64,000 bases of DNA from Kiritimatiellia bacterium (lineage in GTDB: Bacteria > Verrucomicrobiota > Kiritimatiellia > UBA8416 > YA12-FULL-48-11). Both the position numbers and the translations under genes were made by a program. Below are positions 8,710-16,392 of the stretch, piece by piece (the stretch's first letter is position 1; the number at the start of each line of letters is the position of its first letter). The stretch spans positions 186,001 through 250,000 of the forward strand of contig JAQUPZ010000005.1 of NCBI GenBank assembly GCA_028716365.1. Direction: 5' to 3'. The notes beneath the pieces were generated by a model. It was not told the DNA's origin. It did no database searches and saw nothing but the letters and a program-made list of their open reading frames with translations.

Positions 8710-9464
8710 ACGAAAACAGAGTCGAAATACGCAACCTCACTGTCCGCTACGGGAAGACTATCTCCCTTCATGATGTGTCGCTGGATATTCCGCGGAATAA
8801 AATATTTGCAATAATTGGACCCGCCAATTCAGGCAAAACGACTCTGCTTAAAAGTATCAACCGGACCCTGGAACTTGAGTCAGGTTCATCCGTGCAAGGA
8901 AATATCACCATTGACGGCAGGGAAATCCATGAAATATGGAACGTTTACGAACTGAGACGCAGGATAGGGATGGTATTTCCTCTTCCTGTTGGCCTGCCCC
9001 TGTCAGTTTACGACAACGTTGCCTATGCCCCTCGCATGGCCGGAGAACGGAGAAGAAAAGTATTGGACGAAATCGTTGAAAGATGCCTGCGCCAGGCCGC
9101 ATTATGGGATGAAGTGAAAGATCGCCTGAAAAATCTGGGTACCATGCTTTCCGGCGGACAGCAACAACGTCTCACAATCGCACGCGCCCTTTCGCACAGT
9201 CCTGAAATCCTCTGCCTGGACGAATTCTCAATTGCCATTGACCCGGTAACGACGATGAGGATCGAGGACGTTCTTGTTCAGTTAAAGGAGGAAATGACCA
9301 TAATACTTGTGACCAATCTCGTCCAGCAGGCAAGAAGGCTTGGGGACATGACATGTTTTATCAACAAAGGAAGGGTTGTACAGGTTGATACCACGGAAGT
9401 GATGTTTTCCGACAACCCGGGCAATCAGTTGACTTACGATTATGTACGGGGAGTTTTCGGATAA
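8703..9464 (+). CDS. pstB1: phosphate ABC transporter ATPase, PstB1 (intact signature; degenerate Q-loop and H-loop)
   Basis: 253 residues. The ATG at 8703 overlaps the pstA stop; the frame is open further upstream but only over pstA. Walker A is intact (GPANSGKT, 39-46) and so is the signature (LSGGQQQR from 149). The Q-loop, VFQ in the family, is VFPLP here (P93), Walker B/D-loop reads CLDEFSIAID (D173, E174, then F where Pro is usual), and the H-loop His is Asn (VTNLVQQA, N205). Alone it should hydrolyse ATP poorly. The adjacent PstB2 has the complementary defect, suggesting an obligate heterodimer. The rest aligns well with PstB (SVYDNVAYAPR), so it is not a different transporter's ATPase. 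Confidence 0.88.
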   Translation: MVNENRVEIRNLTVRYGKTISLHDVSLDIPRNKIFAIIGPANSGKTTLLKSINRTLELESGSSVQGNITIDGREIHEIWNVYELRRRIGMVFPLPVGLPLSVYDNVAYAPRMAGERRRKVLDEIVERCLRQAALWDEVKDRLKNLGTMLSGGQQQRLTIARALSHSPEILCLDEFSIAIDPVTTMRIEDVLVQLKEEMTIILVTNLVQQARRLGDMTCFINKGRVVQVDTTEVMFSDNPGNQLTYDYVRGVFG

Positions 9465-9466
9465 AC

Positions 9467-10243
9467 ATGGAACAGAAGACAAATATAAGTATTGAGACCG
9501 ACAACCTGAGCCTCTGGTACGGCAAGTTCCAGGCCCTGTACGACGTCTCATCGCGTATCAGTCAGAACAAAATCACTGCGCTTATCGGTCCGTCCGGATG
9601 CGGCAAAACCACCCTGCTCCGCTGTTTCAACCGGATGAACGAACGCTTTGCAAACGTCCACATTAACGGCGAGGTCAAAATCACAGGAAAGAACATCTAC
9701 GATCCTGATGTCTCCCTGATCGAACTGCGTAAAGCCGTCGGTATGGTTTTCCAGCGACCAAACCCCATGCCGCTTTCAATTTATGACAATGTCGCTTTTG
9801 GCCTCAGGATTCATACCCAGGCCGGCCGGATAAACAGGGCGCAGGAAGCCGAGGCTGTCGAAAAGGCATTACAGGAAGTGTTCCTGTTCGACCAGGTAAA
9901 AGACCATTTGAAAAAGCGAGGTACGGACTTGCTTCTTGAACAACAACAGAAGCTCTGTATTGCCCGACTATTGCCTCTTAAACCATCCATACTCCTGATG
10001 GACGAGCCCTGTTCTGCGCTGGATGCCGAGGCAACGGAAGCAGTTGAAGACCTTCTACGTACCCTTAAAGAAAAATTCACGATAGTCATTGTGACCCACA
10101 ACATGGCCCAGGCCCGGCGTATCAGTGATGAATCTATCTACATGTTAAAAGGACAACTCATAGAGCATAGTAGAACAGCTGAACTTTTTTTAACACCAAA
10201 AGACAAGAGAACGGAAGAATACATAGAAGGAAGATACGGTTAA
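9467..10243 (+). CDS. pstB2: phosphate ABC transporter ATPase, PstB2 (intact Walker/H-loop; degenerate signature)
   Basis: 258 residues, starting 2 bp after pstB1. Walker A (GPSGCGKT, 41-48), Q-loop (VFQRPNPMP, Q96), Walker B (LLMDEPCSALD, D179/E180) and H-loop (VTHNMAQARRISD, H211) are all canonical PstB. The ABC signature is not: LSGGQQQR reads LLLEQQQK (from 155), while the flanking KLCIAR is kept in frame, so this is substitution and not a frameshift. Composite-site logic puts its good Walker motifs against PstB1's LSGGQ, making one competent ATP site. Confidence 0.9.
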   Translation: MEQKTNISIETDNLSLWYGKFQALYDVSSRISQNKITALIGPSGCGKTTLLRCFNRMNERFANVHINGEVKITGKNIYDPDVSLIELRKAVGMVFQRPNPMPLSIYDNVAFGLRIHTQAGRINRAQEAEAVEKALQEVFLFDQVKDHLKKRGTDLLLEQQQKLCIARLLPLKPSILLMDEPCSALDAEATEAVEDLLRTLKEKFTIVIVTHNMAQARRISDESIYMLKGQLIEHSRTAELFLTPKDKRTEEYIEGRYG

Positions 10244-10262
10244 TAAAATAAGGAGATACAAC

Positions 10263-10940
10263 ATGAGTAAACAGCTCGATCAAGACTTGAACAGATTAAA
10301 AGAAAAGCTTCTGACCATGGCCGCAATAGCTGAAAAAATGATCCACGACACCATAACTACTTTGGTGCAATGGGACCCGGATATTTTTCAACCGGTAATA
10401 CAGGCCGAAGAAAAGATGGACATGTTACAACGGGAAATTGACGAAGATACCGTAAGGATGATCAGCGTATATACTCCTGTTGCCTCAGATTTACGCCTTC
10501 TTCTGATGACCACACGAATCACGGCTGAACTGGAACGCATAGCGGATAAAACAATGGATATAGGCTTCTATACGAAGACCCTGTTCAAGGAAGCACCGTT
10601 GAAACCACTCATTGACATGCCACATATGGCCGAACTTTCAATGAACATGCTCAAGAAAGCCATGGATGCCTACACAGAAAAATCAGTCGAGGAAGCACTG
10701 GATGTGATCAAAATGGACGACAAAGTAGACGAGATCCATGATCAACTCTTCAGAGAACTCATGACCTACGTTCTTGCCGATCCCAAGTCCATAAACCGGG
10801 TACTTGAACTCGTATTGATTGCACGGTCTTTCGAGCGTATCGGTGACCACGCGGTAAACATATCAGAAGATGTTTATTACATGGTCAAGGGTCTGGACAT
10901 TCGTCATATAAAGAATATTGATGAATTAACAATCGAATAA
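10263..10940 (+). CDS. phoU: phosphate signalling complex regulator PhoU
   Basis: 225 residues, two PhoU repeats of three helices each. Metal-site motifs ERIADKTMDIG (first repeat) and ERIGDHAVNISEDV (second repeat) are the conserved E/DxxxD clusters. PhoU links the Pst transporter to PhoR and keeps the kinase off when phosphate is plentiful. A strong AAGGAGA RBS precedes the ATG. It follows pstB2 in the operon. Confidence 0.93.
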   Translation: MSKQLDQDLNRLKEKLLTMAAIAEKMIHDTITTLVQWDPDIFQPVIQAEEKMDMLQREIDEDTVRMISVYTPVASDLRLLLMTTRITAELERIADKTMDIGFYTKTLFKEAPLKPLIDMPHMAELSMNMLKKAMDAYTEKSVEEALDVIKMDDKVDEIHDQLFRELMTYVLADPKSINRVLELVLIARSFERIGDHAVNISEDVYYMVKGLDIRHIKNIDELTIE

Positions 10941-10956
10941 CAACAAGGAGGACTCC

Positions 10957-11733
10957 ATGCAACAGACTGTAATACTGGCCGAACCTTATTATTGTGATAC
11001 TAATCTACATGTCGAGATATCCTCGGAAAAAAACATATTTCTGAATGATTTTCGACAGAAAAATTTTACGTGCGTTTATTCAAAGAATCAGGTACAAAAC
11101 AACAATATGAATTTGCGAAAACTCTTTGGGCATGATGACAAATTCTTCGACCTGCTCGAATCCAGTGCCGTTGAGGCACAGGGCAGCGTACAGCTTCTTG
11201 TAAACACGATGAAGGAACCAGACAAAACACCCACCCTCGATGAATTTGTCCAGACCAGACGCAAAGACAAACGCATTACAGAAGCAATCACAGAAGAATT
11301 GTGCAAAACCTTTGTTACACCACTCGAGCGGGAAGATATCGAGGCTTTGTCAATTGCGCTCTATAAAATTCCAAAAACAGTAGAGAAGTTCAGCGAGAAA
11401 TTTATTCTCTGCCGTAGCCATATTAAAGATGTGGATTTTTCGCCACAGCTGAGATTACTCGAGCAGACTACGGACACCGTCACCGAAATGGTCAAGAAGC
11501 TCCGTACGCGTGCGCATCTGGAAACCATGAAGGACCAGAACACGCGCCTGCATTATCTTGAAGGTGAAGCTGACAAACTCATGCTGGAACTCGTAAAGGA
11601 ACTTTACAGTGGTAAACACCAGCCACTGAAGGTCATCATTATCCTGGACCTTTACGAAACTCTTGAGAAGATCATCGACCGCTGTCGAGATGCAGGGAAT
11701 GTCATATTCCAAATCGTCCTGAAATATTCGTAA
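10957..11733 (+). CDS. DUF47 (PhoU-like) Pit accessory protein, copy 2, with N-terminal extension
   Basis: 258 residues. From about residue 51 it is a DUF47 protein closely similar to the copy at 5223 (shared EELCKTF-TPL and DIE-LSIALY). It keeps acidic motifs that the first copy has lost (EGEADKLM, DRCRDAGN). The chosen ATG has a near-perfect AAGGAGG RBS 5 bp upstream, giving a 50-residue extension unlike anything in the paralogue. The internal ATG at 11107, where homology begins, has no obvious RBS. The extension may therefore be real, or the upstream ATG may open a leader. It lies 28 bp before the first pit gene, the usual DUF47-pit pairing. Confidence 0.75.
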   Translation: MQQTVILAEPYYCDTNLHVEISSEKNIFLNDFRQKNFTCVYSKNQVQNNNMNLRKLFGHDDKFFDLLESSAVEAQGSVQLLVNTMKEPDKTPTLDEFVQTRRKDKRITEAITEELCKTFVTPLEREDIEALSIALYKIPKTVEKFSEKFILCRSHIKDVDFSPQLRLLEQTTDTVTEMVKKLRTRAHLETMKDQNTRLHYLEGEADKLMLELVKELYSGKHQPLKVIIILDLYETLEKIIDRCRDAGNVIFQIVLKYS

Positions 11734-11761
11734 CCTGTCATCAATCCAGGATATTTTCAAT

Positions 11762-12829
11762 ATGACACTTGTTCTCACAGTCATAGTAATCGCTCTGGTC
11801 TTCGAATATATCAACGGTTTTCACGACACGGCCAACTCGATAGCCACAACTGTTTCCACGAAAGTACTCACACCCCGTCAGGCTGTTGTCATGGCCGCCG
11901 CTTTTAATCTCTTCGGTGCAATGGTGGGAGTGTCCGTTGCAACCACCATTGGCAAAGGACTGGTTGACACCAGTTACGTCACGATTAACACGATTGTCTG
12001 TGCCCTGGTTGGGGCCATTATCTGGAACCTGTTGACCTGGTGGCTCGGGCTTCCTTCAAGTTCAAGCCATGCATTGATAGGAAGTTTGTGCGGTTCGACG
12101 CTGGCCTCCGCACACGATAACTGGTCAGTGATCCGCTGGTCTGTTATAAATGTATCTTCCGGTAAAGCGGAAGGACTATGGGACAAGGTTATCCTGCCGA
12201 TGTTCACCTCGCCGACACTTGGTTTCATTGTTGGATTCATTTTCATGGGTCTTCTGATAATCTGCATCAAAGCGCTTACACCACGGCTGATTAACACGAT
12301 TTTTGGAAAGCTCCAGCTCGTCAGCGCCGCGTGGATGGGGTTCAGCCACGGAACAAATGACGCCCAGAAAACCATGGGAATAATCGCATTGATTCTTTTC
12401 ACGGCAACCAAGGAAGGCTCATTCGCCGATCTCCCTTCCTGGCTCCATTTCCTGTACACACCAAAATTTGAAATCGCAACATGGGTCAAGATAATGTGTG
12501 CATTGACTATGGCATCTGGTACTGCCGCAGGTGGCTGGCGAATTATAAGAACTCTTGGCCACAAGATGGTACGACTCCAGCCAATACACGGGTTCGCTGC
12601 CGAGACTACTGCTGCCACAATAATCCAATTTGCCAGTCACTGGGGTATTCCTCTTTCAACAACCCATATAATCTCAGCAGCGATCATGGGCGTCGGCGCC
12701 ACCAAACGACTTAGTGCTGTCAAATGGGGCGTCGTAGGTAACATTCTCTGGGCATGGGTTCTGACCCTTCCAATAACGGCCCTTCTTGGTTACTGGATAA
12801 GGCGTGCCCTGTTTGTAACGGGCTTTTAA
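11762..12829 (+). CDS. pit: low-affinity inorganic phosphate transporter, Pit family, copy 1
   Basis: 355 residues, about 10 TM helices, PHO4/Pit family. The N-terminal signature NGFHDTANSIATTVSTK is complete, including the conserved Asn after DTA. The repeat signature in the second half (GFSHGTNDAQKTMGIIAL) is also present. It imports phosphate (or metal phosphate) by cation symport. It is preceded by a DUF47 gene, the common partner of Pit, and followed after 139 bp by a second, very similar copy. Confidence 0.9.
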   Translation: MTLVLTVIVIALVFEYINGFHDTANSIATTVSTKVLTPRQAVVMAAAFNLFGAMVGVSVATTIGKGLVDTSYVTINTIVCALVGAIIWNLLTWWLGLPSSSSHALIGSLCGSTLASAHDNWSVIRWSVINVSSGKAEGLWDKVILPMFTSPTLGFIVGFIFMGLLIICIKALTPRLINTIFGKLQLVSAAWMGFSHGTNDAQKTMGIIALILFTATKEGSFADLPSWLHFLYTPKFEIATWVKIMCALTMASGTAAGGWRIIRTLGHKMVRLQPIHGFAAETTAATIIQFASHWGIPLSTTHIISAAIMGVGATKRLSAVKWGVVGNILWAWVLTLPITALLGYWIRRALFVTGF

Positions 12830-12968
12830 GAACATCTCCCTTTCATCCTTCACATTTTCCAGTGTTTCTTCCGGAATTTACTGGCAAAAGGTTTTTTTAC
12901 GTGCTTTTTCATCCAAATTGTGTGAAAAGGAATCCACGTTAATCCCATAAGCATGCGGATGAAATACA

Positions 12969-14036
12969 ATGATTCTCGTCATTACAGTTATTATTGTTGC
13001 ATTGGTATTCGAATATATAAATGGTTTTCATGACACGGCCATCTCCATTGCCACAAGTGTTTCCACAAAGATATTGACCCCCCGCCAAGCCGTAATGCTT
13101 GCCGCCACATGTAATCTGGCTGGCGCGCTCGTTGGTGTATCTGTTGCAACAACAATCGGTAAGGGACTGGTGGACACGGATTTTATCACAATGCGTACCA
13201 TCGTTTGCGCTTTGGTTTCTGCCATCCTGTGGAACCTGCTGACATGGTGGCTGGGGCTTCCCTCAAGTTCAAGCCATGCGCTCATCGGCGGTTTGTGCGG
13301 TGCCGCACTTGCCACGGCAAAGGGTAACTGGCACGTCATCCGTTGGTCTGTCACCAATCCAGATACAGGGAAGATCGAGGGACTCTGGCATAAAGTTATC
13401 GTCCCAATGTTTACTTCTCCAATTCTCGGAATTCTTCTGGGATTCCTCATCATGGGACTGCTTTTATTCTGCCTGCAGAAATTCACCCCCCGCCTGATAA
13501 ATGCCGTATTCGGAAAGCTTCAGCTTGTAAGCGCCTCATGGATGGGGTTCAGCCACGGAACAAACGACGCCCAGAAGACGATGGGCATAATTGCACTCAT
13601 ACTCTTTACAGCCACAAAAGACGGAACATTTACATATCTGCCTTCATGGCTTCAATTCCTCCATACCCCTGAATTCAAGATCGCCTTCTGGGTAAAACTT
13701 TCGTGTGCTCTCACCATGGCGGCTGGAACGACAGCTGGCGGATGGCGTATAATAAGAACATTAGGCCACAAGATGGTGCGGCTCCAGCCAATACATGGCT
13801 TTGCCGCCCAAACCACGGCAGCAGGAATCATCCATCTTGCAAGCCACTGGGGAATTCCACTTTCAACAACACAAGTGATGTCGGCAACAATTATGGGTGT
13901 TGGGGCAACCAAACGCCTGAGCGCTGTAAAATGGGGACTCGTCGGTACTATTGTCTGGGCATGGGTTCTCACTTTGCCAATCACAGCTCTTGTGGCATTC
14001 TGGCTCAGAAAAATATGCATTGTCGCCGGCTTTTAG
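12969..14036 (+). CDS. Pit-family phosphate transporter, copy 2 (altered N-terminal signature)
   Basis: 355 residues, the same length as its upstream neighbour and clearly a tandem duplicate. The second-half signature (GFSHGTNDAQKTMG) is unchanged. In the first signature NGFHDTANSIA has become NGFHDTAISIA (codon ATC at the Asn position), which removes a residue conserved across the family. Function may be changed, for example in ion or substrate preference, or reduced. An ATGAAATACA context precedes the start, and a 139-bp gap separates it from copy 1, so it may have its own promoter. Confidence 0.85.
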   Translation: MILVITVIIVALVFEYINGFHDTAISIATSVSTKILTPRQAVMLAATCNLAGALVGVSVATTIGKGLVDTDFITMRTIVCALVSAILWNLLTWWLGLPSSSSHALIGGLCGAALATAKGNWHVIRWSVTNPDTGKIEGLWHKVIVPMFTSPILGILLGFLIMGLLLFCLQKFTPRLINAVFGKLQLVSASWMGFSHGTNDAQKTMGIIALILFTATKDGTFTYLPSWLQFLHTPEFKIAFWVKLSCALTMAAGTTAGGWRIIRTLGHKMVRLQPIHGFAAQTTAAGIIHLASHWGIPLSTTQVMSATIMGVGATKRLSAVKWGLVGTIVWAWVLTLPITALVAFWLRKICIVAGF

Positions 14037-14059
14037 CAAATTAACGAAAGGGAAAAGAT

Positions 14060-14935
14060 ATGAAAGAAAGTAAAATAACAAGACGTGACATTTTAAAAGG
14101 AATTGCCGGTGGCACAGCATTATTGGCCGCAGGAAACCTTGACAGCGCAAAACTCATCGCACAGGAGACAAAAGTAAAACTAAAAGGTCGTATCAAACAA
14201 AGTGTATCAAAATGGTGCTTCGGCAAGATACCGCTGAAGGATTTCTGTAAATCATGTGTTGAAATGGGAATCGGTGGTATTGACCTTGTCGGCCCAAACG
14301 ACTGGCCGACATTGAAGGAATTCGGACTCATTGGGACATGTACACCGTCTCATGGCCTATCAGTTGGACTGAACCGTAAGGAAAACCATGAAGCCTGCCT
14401 GGCAAAAATTCGAGAGGCCATTGAGAAAACTTCGGCGGCAGGTTATCCCAATGTAATCTGTTTCCCGGGTAACCGTAACGGAATCTCTGATGAAGAAGGC
14501 GCCGCGAACTGCGTGGAAGCACTGAAAAAAGTCATCGGCTTCGCAGAAGAAAAGAAGGTAACTCTTATCATGGAACTGCTCAATTCCAAGGTAAACCACA
14601 AGGATTACCAGGCCGATCATACTGCATGGGCCGTGGACATCTGCAAGAAAGTCGGCAGTCCCCGCATGAAGGTTTTATATGATATTTACCATATGCAGAT
14701 CATGGAAGGTGACATCATCCGGACAATCAAAGACAACATTGACTACATCGGTCATTTCCATACCGGCGGAAACCCGGGCCGTAACGAAATTGATGATACG
14801 CAGGAAACCAACTACAAGGCTGTCATGATGGCTATTGCAGAGACCAAGTATGACGGCTGGGTAGCGCACGAATTCGTTCCGAAACGCGACCCTCTCACTT
14901 CACTGAAGCAGGCAGTCGAAATCTGCGATGTGTAA
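14060..14935 (+). CDS. Tat-exported sugar phosphate isomerase/epimerase-like TIM-barrel protein
   Basis: 291 residues with a twin-arginine signal (TRRDILKGIAGGTALLAAG), then an AP-endonuclease-2/xylose-isomerase-like TIM barrel close to hydroxypyruvate isomerase-like proteins. Candidate metal ligands are the Glu in LIMELLNSK, the Asp/His in YDIYHMQ, the His in IGHFHTGGNPGRNE and the Glu in WVAHEF. The start is 23 bp after the second pit gene with a GGGAAAAG RBS, so it may be read with the phosphate operon. Such Tat-exported barrels are frequent in PVC bacteria and usually act on sugars; the substrate here is unknown. Confidence 0.8.
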   Translation: MKESKITRRDILKGIAGGTALLAAGNLDSAKLIAQETKVKLKGRIKQSVSKWCFGKIPLKDFCKSCVEMGIGGIDLVGPNDWPTLKEFGLIGTCTPSHGLSVGLNRKENHEACLAKIREAIEKTSAAGYPNVICFPGNRNGISDEEGAANCVEALKKVIGFAEEKKVTLIMELLNSKVNHKDYQADHTAWAVDICKKVGSPRMKVLYDIYHMQIMEGDIIRTIKDNIDYIGHFHTGGNPGRNEIDDTQETNYKAVMMAIAETKYDGWVAHEFVPKRDPLTSLKQAVEICDV

Positions 14936-14973
14936 GAGAGAACTCTTTTTCCCGTGTTTCGCTTCATGCGTAT

Positions 14974-15411
14974 TTACTCTTGGAATAACCAAAGGGGCAA
15001 ACCTGTTTCATTGTCGAATCCACGCTCAAAACGCGGACCGTTAAAAGCTTCGAGGACAAACTCGCAAGCAAACACTTTTGTTCCTGATGCAAGATGACCT
15101 CCATATGCTTTCCCCTTCTCGTCGGACAGTGTCACATGTGCATGAACAAAAGAATTCCCGCCCTTGAGAGACACATTCCCGGCCAAATGTGTAATCTCTA
15201 ACGGGTAATCCAAAGAGATAAACTGGTATGTCCGGTTCTGCTGATTGTAGAAACCAACTCGCGCCGACTGAACCGCGCCAATTGCCTCGACTCGCCCCAG
15301 CTTGACATTTCGCTCAATGCACACATTTGTGAGGCCCTCGAGCAAGTCACATCCGAAACTGAGCTTTCCGAGGAAAATCTCCCCGGAACTTACTTGCTTG
15401 TATTTTGTCAT
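14974..15411 (-). CDS. PPC/DUF296 domain protein
   Basis: 145 residues covering a single PPC (plants and prokaryotes conserved, DUF296) domain. Family features include GRVEAIGAVQSARVGFYN, the His-rich HAHVTLSD strand and GGHL near the end, where His residues can bind a metal. No AT-hook is present. The start has AGAGGAAAT upstream. In bacteria the role of this fold is largely unknown; a DNA-binding role cannot be assumed. It is convergent with the preceding TIM-barrel gene. Confidence 0.8.
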   Translation of the reverse strand: MTKYKQVSSGEIFLGKLSFGCDLLEGLTNVCIERNVKLGRVEAIGAVQSARVGFYNQQNRTYQFISLDYPLEITHLAGNVSLKGGNSFVHAHVTLSDEKGKAYGGHLASGTKVFACEFVLEAFNGPRFERGFDNETGLPLWLFQE

Positions 15412-15423
15412 TGTATTTCCTCT

Positions 15424-15999
15424 TTATGTAGAACGCTCATAATTGTAACTGTTATTTCCATTTTGTTTTCGCCGACGCCAGATGACAAGAAATATCCAGA
15501 TTGCCGCGAGAACAGTCCAGTATACTCCCACGAACCAGAGATGTCGCCAGAAAGGAATCCCGTTAATACCCCATTCACTAAATGGATACAGCGGCATGGT
15601 TTGGAATTTTCCTTCACTATGCGAAATGGCATCGCACAACAGATGTAAAGCAAAGGCAAGTGATGGTACGAAAAGCGCCCTGTACAACAAGAGCACCACG
15701 AGGGAAAGCGCAAATGCTGTCACCATACTGTGCATGTAACGATACACAACAATCCAATGGCCATCAAAGTAATGGAAGAAGTTACCTGCTGTACCAGAAA
15801 TGTAAAAAACAAGGAATGGCGTCCACATGGATATGATATCAGGCAGAAGTCCAAAAGAAACAGCCGACCAGACTGTCGGATCCCGATACCAGCGTTTTCC
15901 CGGCAATCCCAGGCGCCCTCCAGCCAGACCGGTTCGACTGCAAATGGTTGCGCTGTACCCTGCATGTGCAAGAAGATCCATGGAGAAGAAGGTAAACAA
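15424..15999 (-). CDS. integral membrane protein, possible YdjM-like (DUF457-type) metal-dependent hydrolase
   Basis: 191 residues with about four TM segments. Features resembling LexA-regulated YdjM-like membrane hydrolases are an N-terminal DLLAHAGYS, GLLPDIISM, and the His-rich positions in RYMHSM and LHLLCDAISHSEGK. Neither candidate start (15999, or the ATG at 15981 giving MDLLAHAGYS) has a clear RBS; the latter fits the homologous region better. It is followed 13 bp later by the DUF296 gene on the same strand. Family assignment is tentative. Confidence 0.55.
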   Translation of the reverse strand: MFTFFSMDLLAHAGYSATICSRTGLAGGRLGLPGKRWYRDPTVWSAVSFGLLPDIISMWTPFLVFYISGTAGNFFHYFDGHWIVVYRYMHSMVTAFALSLVVLLLYRALFVPSLAFALHLLCDAISHSEGKFQTMPLYPFSEWGINGIPFWRHLWFVGVYWTVLAAIWIFLVIWRRRKQNGNNSYNYERST

Positions 16000-16041
16000 T
16001 GAAGTTCAAAGGGTAAATAACGAAGATTGGGACTGCTGTTC

Positions 16042-16070
16042 TTGACTTTGATTTTCTGCCTGCGTATCTT
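16042..16070 (+). promoter_or_regulatory. sigma-70-like promoter candidate upstream of tRNA-Ser
   Basis: TTGACT at 16042-16047, a 17-bp spacer, then TATCTT at 16065-16070. It lies about 170 bp upstream of the tRNA gene in a 239-bp gap that otherwise holds no gene. Match by eye only. Confidence 0.3.
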
Positions 16071-16238
16071 AAACCACGTTTCAATATAGCGAATAATCTG
16101 ATTACAGGGTAGAAACGTATTTTGTAAGTACTTGCAATTGAACGCCGGAGGAGTGGCCCTTCGAGGACTCAGGACGAATGGATGCGAAGGAAAAATATTT
16201 TTGGGGTGACATTTTGATTTAAACGGTTTTTACGTACA

Positions 16239-16330
16239 GGAGGGGTGGCAGAGCCCGGTTGAATGCGCATGACTCGAAATCATGTTTACCTTTACGGGTA
16301 ACGGGGGTTCAAATCCCTCCCCCTCCGCCA
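16239..16330 (+). tRNA. tRNA-Ser (anticodon CGA)
   Basis: 92 nt including an encoded CCA. The acceptor stem GGAGGGG pairs with CCCCTCC; the anticodon stem CATGA/TCATG closes the loop CTCGAAA, giving anticodon CGA. A long variable arm (GTTTACC...GGGTAAC) is typical of class II tRNA-Ser. T arm GGGGG-TTCAAAT-CCCTC. Reads UCG codons. Confidence 0.95.
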
Positions 16331-16392
16331 TTAAGGTACATTCCGGGCACATCGCTTTTTAATATGCAATTATTCCGTAAAAAAATTTAATC

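Noticed and set aside
9900-9980. Possibility that PstB2's missing LSGGQ is a sequencing frameshift
   Set aside because: Flanking residues (RGTDL before, KLCIAR after) are in the same frame and align normally; no single indel restores LSGGQ, so it is real substitution in the sequence as given.
11974-12618. Long minus-strand open frame (214 codons) across the first pit gene
   Set aside because: It is antisense to a clear Pit transporter, has Trp/Pro-heavy composition with no family motif, and no RBS.
16130-16238. Possible small RNA or gene in the gap before tRNA-Ser
   Set aside because: No open frame with RBS and no stable fold found by eye apart from a weak promoter-like match.
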